Assembly: GCA_022447185.1 (NCBI GenBank)
Contig: JAKVAY010000006.1
Span: forward strand, 1 to 41,056
Source of the DNA: Fuerstiella sp.
GTDB taxonomy: Bacteria > Planctomycetota > Planctomycetia > Planctomycetales > Planctomycetaceae
Direction: 5' to 3'
DNA length: 41,056 bases
The first letter of the stretch is position 1. Each line of letters begins with the position of its first letter. Below are positions 36,869 to 41,056 of the stretch, piece after piece. Under the pieces are notes generated by a model. That model was not told where the DNA came from. It saw only the letters and a program-made list of their open reading frames with translations, and ran no database searches. The position numbers and the translations under genes were made by a program.

Positions 36869-37387
36869 CTAGTAAAGCCCGGCCCAGTTCCAGTATGGAA
36901 TCCTGAAGTAGTGATTCAGCCCACGGCGTCGCTGATTATACCGCGACGGCAGCAGATATGTCCGCGGTTTCAGACGCGGACGGACAACAGGTGCCGTATT
37001 GGGTCTCAGGATCGTCAGATGTCGTGCATTTCCGGTCAGTATCTCCATCGTCGAGTCATGACGGTACGATGGATTAGATTTGAATTCAGTGCGATTGAAG
37101 GGAACAGATTCATAGACACGTCGGTAGTCCTCGCTCGGAGATGGATTCCGAGTCTGCACGGACGGATCCGATGAATCGGAAATTGGTGTAATATCGACGT
37201 TCGCCGGCACGGCGAGAGGCGAGCCGACAGTATTTTCGTGATGCATCAATCCGTTGGACCTCGGTGTGATTTCAACAGCCCAGTCATCACCAGCTTCGAA
37301 TGTGTCTGCCTGAGCTTTGCAGCATGCCAAACTGCATGCAACAGTCGCGACCCACACGGCGAGGCAGAGTTTGAATCGAACAGTCAT
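36869..37387 (-). CDS. Secreted protein of unknown function, 172 residues
   Basis: The ATG at 37387 has AAAGGGGAAG just upstream, a very good ribosome site. Residues 1-27 form a signal peptide (LCLAVWVATVACSLACC core, likely cut after AQA). The mature part of about 145 residues is low in hydrophobics, rich in Pro/Arg/Ser/Tyr, and ends with basic and aromatic segments (SRYNQRRRG, FRIPYWNW). No catalytic motif or known domain is visible. It may be a cell-envelope or surface protein. It lies downstream of menG on the same strand with a 196-base gap, so it probably has its own promoter. Confidence 0.75.
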   Translation of the reverse strand: MTVRFKLCLAVWVATVACSLACCKAQADTFEAGDDWAVEITPRSNGLMHHENTVGSPLAVPANVDITPISDSSDPSVQTRNPSPSEDYRRVYESVPFNRTEFKSNPSYRHDSTMEILTGNARHLTILRPNTAPVVRPRLKPRTYLLPSRYNQRRRGLNHYFRIPYWNWAGLY

Positions 37388-37583
37388 ATGCTTCCCCTTT
37401 GGAACTCATTGGTCGCAAGACGCGTCCTGCCGCAGTGATACTGTTGTCTCAGATTGCCATGCCGAACGCTGCGGGAAATTTCCGCAACACAAGGATGAAG
37501 CTGGTGTGAACCCTGTGTCAATTTCCGAAAATGCAAACGTATCCATTTAAGTACCGGCTGACGAATCGGGTAAATCGTGAGGA

Positions 37584-38297
37584 TTATTCGGTTTGCGCGG
37601 GCTTATGTCCGATGTAGACCGCGGCGATTCCACCGGTCAGTGATTTCCAGGAGGTCTGCTCCAGTCCGGCTTCCTCCATGATCGCAGCCAGATCATTTCC
37701 ACCTGGGAATTCGGAAACAGACTGAGGCAGATACTCGTAGGCTGCCTGTCGGTTTCGGACCAGTAACTGTCCCAGCTTTGGAAGCACGTTGCGAAAGTAC
37801 CATTGATAAAGGCGACTCAGCATTCGATTGTTCGGCATGGAGAATTCCAGCACGACAACGCGACCACCAGGCCGGCAAACACGAGCCATTTCCTGCAGTC
37901 CTCCAATCGTGCTGGCCACATTTCTCAGACCAAATGCCACCGACACAATTTGAAACTGATTATCATGAAACGGCAGCGAGAGCGTGTCAGCTTCTAGAAA
38001 TCGAACATTGCGACCATCTCGCTTCTCTTCGGCCAATTGAAGCATCCGATGTGTAAAATCGGTGGCCAATACGGGCGTGTTTGGTCCCGCTGTCCTGCGC
38101 CATGCAAACGCCAGATCACCGGTGCCTGTACACACATCCAGGATGGGGGCGACACCAGTCGGGCTGGCAAACTTCACTGTTCGCGAACGCCAGTAGATAT
38201 CCGTTCCAGCCGACAGGAAATGATTCATCAGGTCGTAGCGACCGGCGATCTCACCAAACATCTGGCGAATGCGCGCACCAGACTTGTCAACAGGCAT
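37584..38297 (-). CDS. ubiE: Demethylmenaquinone/ubiquinone C-methyltransferase
   Basis: The ATG at 38297 has GGAGGT exactly six bases upstream. The 237-residue enzyme has MFGEIAGRYDLMN near the N-terminus, the SAM-binding motif ILDVCTGTGD (52-61), FGLRNV (122-127) and the PGGRVVVLEFS segment, all typical of UbiE/MenG. It methylates the quinone ring at the last step of menaquinone synthesis; planctomycetes mostly use menaquinone, so a MenG role is likelier than ubiquinone. It follows the terpene-cyclase-fold gene by 69 nt and may share its transcript. Confidence 0.95.
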   Translation of the reverse strand: MPVDKSGARIRQMFGEIAGRYDLMNHFLSAGTDIYWRSRTVKFASPTGVAPILDVCTGTGDLAFAWRRTAGPNTPVLATDFTHRMLQLAEEKRDGRNVRFLEADTLSLPFHDNQFQIVSVAFGLRNVASTIGGLQEMARVCRPGGRVVVLEFSMPNNRMLSRLYQWYFRNVLPKLGQLLVRNRQAAYEYLPQSVSEFPGGNDLAAIMEEAGLEQTSWKSLTGGIAAVYIGHKPAQTE

Positions 38298-38366
38298 TGT
38301 GTGACCTCCCGGGCCGGACTCGCAGTCAGCCGCTGCTCATACGGTTGTATAACGCAGAGTGCAGAT

Positions 38367-39497
38367 TCATTCTGATGTGGACTTCCGGGAATCGGCTGAT
38401 TCGATCGACAGAGACGATTCACAGTGACTGAGTGCCAATAAACAGTAAGCAGTTACGAGATGAGGGTCGCCTTCTTCCCATCGTTGAGCTCTCGGATTGA
38501 TCCAGCTGCCGTTGGGATTTTGCAGATCACTCAGCCGCTCGGTCAGTTCCGTGCGCCAGTCGTGTTTTCTGCCTTCGGCATCAATGAATTCATCGTTTCC
38601 AAAAGCCGACATTGTTTTTGCAAACGTATGGAAGTAGTAGTACAGTCCCTGGTCGCCCATTCCTGGATTCTGATCGAGCGTATAGTGTCGGCCAATCCAC
38701 TCGGTCGCCGCCAGGATTCGAGGATCATCCGGTTGCAGACCTGCATAGATGAGGCTTTTGACTCCAGCGTAAGTCATGCTTCCATAGGAACGCAGGCCGC
38801 CGTTGGCTTCTGTCCCGGACTTCGAATCACCGCCCGCAGCCGGAGTGTAATAGAACCCGCCATCGTTGATCAGTGGGCCAAATTCTGTGCTGTTGTGTTC
38901 GGATTCGAGATTCTGGCAGCGTGAAATGAACTGAATCACCCGCTTCATTTCTGGATCATAGTCTTTAAGACCAGCCGTTTTGAGCGCTTCGACCAGAAAT
39001 TCTGAATTGCACAGGTCGGGTCGCTGATGCTTACCGTAACCCGCGCCACCCCATGCGGGGTCCGACGATTCGACGCCTTCACCCTCGTCCCATTGCAGTC
39101 CTGCAAGGAAACGCTGCGCACGATCAATGACGACATCGTAGCGTCCGCCGGTATTGGCCGTGGAAAATGCCATGAGTGCAATACATGTCTCGTAATTTCT
39201 GTGAAGACTGTCAGATGCGTGAATACCACCAGTCGGTCGGACATTCGATTCCAGTTGCTGCAGTGCTGTCATGATGACTGGGTCGTCGACAGCCAGACCG
39301 GACCCAAGCAGTGCGCGCGTGACCAGTCCCGTGACTCCCAAGGAAGTTGGATGAGTCCATGACCCATCGTTATTCTGACGAGCTTTCAGAAACGCCACAG
39401 CCGGGCGACGCAGTTCGTCAACCGTCTGACCGGATGCGATCAGACCGGTAGTGAAAAGAACGGTGGTCGTGGCGAGACTCACAACGAATCGAATCAT
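38367..39497 (-). CDS. Secreted prenyltransferase/squalene-oxidase-repeat protein
   Basis: The ATG at 39497 has GGAG eight bases upstream. A signal peptide covers residues 1-23. The mature part is an alpha/alpha toroid of the terpene-cyclase/protein-prenyltransferase repeat class, shown by repeats ending in Gly-Ser/Gly-Gly and aromatic residues: KARQNNDGSW, LQWDEGEG, LINDGGFYY, LQNPNGSW. It lacks the DXDD motif of squalene-hopene cyclases, and its export argues against a prenyl-chain enzyme. Similar secreted repeat proteins are frequent in planctomycetes and have no proven function. It is upstream of menG, but a role in quinone synthesis is not supported by its location outside the cytoplasm. 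Confidence 0.85.
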   Translation of the reverse strand: MIRFVVSLATTTVLFTTGLIASGQTVDELRRPAVAFLKARQNNDGSWTHPTSLGVTGLVTRALLGSGLAVDDPVIMTALQQLESNVRPTGGIHASDSLHRNYETCIALMAFSTANTGGRYDVVIDRAQRFLAGLQWDEGEGVESSDPAWGGAGYGKHQRPDLCNSEFLVEALKTAGLKDYDPEMKRVIQFISRCQNLESEHNSTEFGPLINDGGFYYTPAAGGDSKSGTEANGGLRSYGSMTYAGVKSLIYAGLQPDDPRILAATEWIGRHYTLDQNPGMGDQGLYYYFHTFAKTMSAFGNDEFIDAEGRKHDWRTELTERLSDLQNPNGSWINPRAQRWEEGDPHLVTAYCLLALSHCESSLSIESADSRKSTSE

Positions 39498-39678
39498 GTG
39501 ATGAGCTCCGACAGATCAAGGAGGTAAACAGTGGACTGATTCAGGAAACGGACGTGCGACAGACGAATCAGTTGTGGCAAACGATAGACCACAACTATCA
39601 GGAACCGTTATGGTACCATCAGGCAAACCCCTCGCCATGAATCTGCGTGGCAGGTTGTAACTTTTGAGGATTCGTACG

Positions 39679-39981
39679 ATGACAGATCCCGAGTCTCTGC
39701 CACTTTTCTCCGACAGTGACGGTTCACCTGTGCCGGTGTTCAATTGTCAGATTATTCTTAGTACCAGCGAGTCTGACCAGCAGATTGTTGGTCGAGTTGC
39801 CAATCTCGGCGGCATTTCTGTTCGTGGAAACACGGAACGCGAAGTGCTCACGGGGATTACGCAGGTTTTTCGGGCGCAGGTTCAGGCACTCACTGAGGAG
39901 AAAATGCCAATCCCCTGGATTGACCCGCCGGAAAAGGCTGGACCGGGCGAGACAGAACGATTCGTACCCATTCATCTGTAG
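39679..39981 (+). CDS. HicB-like antitoxin-family protein without visible HicA
   Basis: The ATG at 39679 has GAGG nine bases upstream; the frame extends to 39664. The 100-residue product has the HicB-type partial RNase H fold pattern: VGRVANLGGISVRGNTEREVLTGI, then an amphipathic helix and PIPWID. There is no ribbon-helix-helix or helix-turn-helix domain at the C-terminus and no HicA gene on either side, so it is probably not a working toxin-antitoxin pair. Such lone HicB-like proteins are common in planctomycetes. It is divergent from the secreted toroid gene. Confidence 0.7.
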   Translation: MTDPESLPLFSDSDGSPVPVFNCQIILSTSESDQQIVGRVANLGGISVRGNTEREVLTGITQVFRAQVQALTEEKMPIPWIDPPEKAGPGETERFVPIHL

Positions 39982-40094
39982 CGAGATCCGCCAAGCGTTT
40001 CTGACACGGACAGATGTGGACAGCAAACCAACCTGGGTTCGACTGTTAAGTTATCTGCAACTTAAAGTATTAAAGTAACCGTCAGGTCGGCTGA

Positions 40095-40122
40095 TTGCAG
40101 GAAAATACCTGTGCGGTAGAAT
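40095..40122 (+). promoter_or_regulatory. Sigma-70-type promoter of tRNA-Pro
   Basis: TTGCAG (40095-40100) and TAGAAT (40117-40122) are separated by 16 bases. The predicted transcription start, near 40129, is about 13 bases before the mature tRNA end. Confidence 0.55.
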
Positions 40123-40141
40123 TCGGATTCCGAAACCTTTT

Positions 40142-40215
40142 CGGGATGTAGCTCAGCCTGGTAGAGCGCTGCGTTCGGGACGCAGAGGTCGCAAGTTCAA
40201 CTCTTGTCATCCCGA
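40142..40215 (+). tRNA. tRNA-Pro (anticodon CGG)
   Basis: The 74-base gene folds into a full cloverleaf. The acceptor stem CGGGATG (40142-40148) pairs with CATCCCG (40208-40214), and the C1:G72 pair with an A discriminator is the bacterial tRNA-Pro pattern. The D arm is TAGCTCAGCCTGGTAGAGC. The anticodon stem is CTGCG/CGCAG around the loop TTCGGGA, giving CGG, which reads CCG codons. The T arm carries GTTCAAC with stem GCAAG/CTTGT, including one wobble pair. The 3' CCA is not encoded. An integrase remnant begins about 230 bases downstream. Confidence 0.96.
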
Positions 40216-40228
40216 CTCCGTCAGTTTT

Positions 40229-40257
40229 ATCAGAATCACCTTCTGATGAAGGATTTT
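40229..40257 (+). terminator. Possible terminator of tRNA-Pro
   Basis: A perfect 7-bp stem, ATCAGAA (40229-40235) with TTCTGAT (40241-40247), encloses the loop TCACC. It is followed after five bases by TTTTT at 40253-40257. The stem is AT-rich and the T run is not adjacent, so it is a moderate case. Confidence 0.5.
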
Positions 40258-40336
40258 TGTTTGGTTTCTCACTGCTCTGCGTCTTGTTCCCTGGGTTTCG
40301 TCGTTGAGCCGGACTCTTCGGTGATTATGACAGCAG

Positions 40337-40369
40337 AGGACTCAGTTTCCCAACGATGGACTGAGTCCT
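40337..40369. repeat. Perfect 10-bp inverted repeat between tRNA-Pro and the integrase remnant
   Basis: AGGACTCAGT (40337-40346) and its reverse complement ACTGAGTCCT (40360-40369) are separated by 13 bases. The 8-base core AGGACTCA recurs at 40656-40663 and, inverted, at 40709-40716. There is no T run, so it is not a typical terminator. It could be a recombinase- or regulator-binding site of the former element. Confidence 0.6.
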
Positions 40370-40444
40370 GAGAAAACCTCACGGGGCCTGCTGAGTCTGT
40401 TCCTGTCACTCGCATGGCTGCGTATTGATCGTCAGATGGCTCTT

Positions 40445-41056
40445 TCGACGAGCGTGTTGATAGTTCGTTTGTTGCGACGGAGACGTTTAACATTCAAGTA
40501 TCCGTGTAGGTTTGCATTGGCAATGAAGTATCGGATTCCCACATGATTTCGTCGGTCTCCAGCCTTGTTGACCATCGTGGCGAGCGTCATTCGCATAGCG
40601 TGAACATTAACGGCCCCGTCGGCCCCCTTCTGCGTTCGCAATACCCGCAACTTTGAGGACTCAACTCAAGACGCACAAAGGACTCGCTGACACCGAAAAA
40701 TGAGTGGCTGAGTCCTGAAAGCCTCTTCGGTTCCAGCGAACCGGGCACGCTTTTCGGAGATCCACCGTTGCAGCTTTTCTGTCAGGTCGGCTGTCAACGA
40801 TATCTCCAGTCCTGGGTGTTTCGTCTCGTCACCGGCGGCGAAACGGGCGAACGGTGTCGCCGCAGTGAGATCCCGTGACCCAATCGTGAGCAATGCCGGT
40901 TCCCTGCGGTGCAAATCGGTGAGAACCAGTGAGCGGTAGGTGAGTACCCGCTCCCGTTCCGGCCGACAGTTGGTCCCCCAGCCAACACGTCAGTAGTTCG
41001 CCCGGAAGATCGCTCAGGCGGTTAAGTCTGCAATCTTTCGCCAACCGAGTGAGCCA
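40445..41056 (-). pseudogene. Decayed tyrosine recombinase (phage-type integrase), extends past the window
   Basis: Pieces of a tyrosine recombinase occur in order on the minus strand but in different frames. From 41056: an N-terminal core-binding segment, LSDLPGELLTCWLGDQLSAG. After a frame change near 40940 the catalytic core starts abruptly at RERVLTYRSLVLTDLHRR, so about 150 usual residues are missing between them. The box I arginine of the usual TGLR is His here (TDLH). GDETKHPGLEISLTADL follows. The frame is broken by TGA at 40666-40668, then box II appears as VNVHAMRMTLATM near 40600. The Tyr segment MQTYTDT (near 40507) needs a further frameshift. Deletion, stop, frameshift and loss of a catalytic Arg together show it is inactive. 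Confidence 0.82.

Noticed and set aside
36611..37174. 187-codon plus-strand frame after coaB
   Set aside because: Antisense to the secreted-protein gene at 36869-37387, which has a signal peptide and an excellent ribosome site.

Overview
The window looks like a chromosomal piece of a member of the Planctomycetota. The main evidence is three copies of the pair made of a c-type-cytochrome/DUF1549/DUF1553 protein (PSCyt1-PSCyt2-PSD1) and a DUF1501 protein, both expanded almost only in that phylum. A large secreted proteome, a membrane-anchored Hanks-type kinase, Lys/Ala-rich small basic proteins and a split CoaC/CoaB agree with this. I cannot name a genus from sequence alone.

Layout. 1-3467 (minus): module 1, DUF1501 followed by a DUF1549 protein with a discoidin-like insert that runs off the left edge. 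4013-5859 (minus): a possible 51-residue membrane peptide, a membrane protein with a C39-like cysteine peptidase domain, and an unknown helical protein. 6229-11781 (plus): module 2, PSCyt1/DUF1549/DUF1553, DUF1501, then a phytanoyl-CoA-dioxygenase-like protein. 11882-17230 (minus): module 3, PSCyt1/DUF1549/DUF1553, DUF1501, then a PQQ-type beta-propeller. 17763-19514 (minus): a Ser/Thr kinase with N-terminal membrane helices. 20298-20543 (minus): a histone-H1-like Lys/Ala repeat protein with a good terminator. 21119-21940 (minus): a sugar-phosphate isomerase/epimerase. 22366-24704 (plus): a winged-helix/AAA ATPase and an inositol-monophosphatase-family enzyme. 24682-26577 (minus): a multi-pass membrane protein and a 54-residue basic protein missed by length filters. 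27322-29643 (minus): an RND/MMPL exporter.

30837-36617 (plus) is a compact housekeeping run: coaX, tpiA, secG, yicC, gmk, rpoZ, coaC, coaB. It joins CoA synthesis, glycolysis, protein export, guanylate supply and the RNA polymerase omega subunit. 36869-39497 (minus) holds a secreted protein of unknown function, a UbiE/MenG methyltransferase and a secreted terpene-cyclase-fold protein. 39679-39981 (plus) is a lone HicB-like protein. The right end has a tRNA-Pro(CGG) with a promoter-like sequence, followed by a tyrosine recombinase gene in clear decay on the minus strand, i.e. the scar of an element that probably used this tRNA.

The most unusual material is: the three PSCyt/DUF1501 modules, whose linker between DUF1549 and DUF1553 is different in each (discoidin, coiled coil, short); the tRNA-Pro/integrase scar; the separate CoaC and CoaB genes in the same cluster as coaX; and two very short genes (4013-4168 and 26413-26577). 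I found no CRISPR array, intact insertion sequence, rRNA or clear riboswitch.
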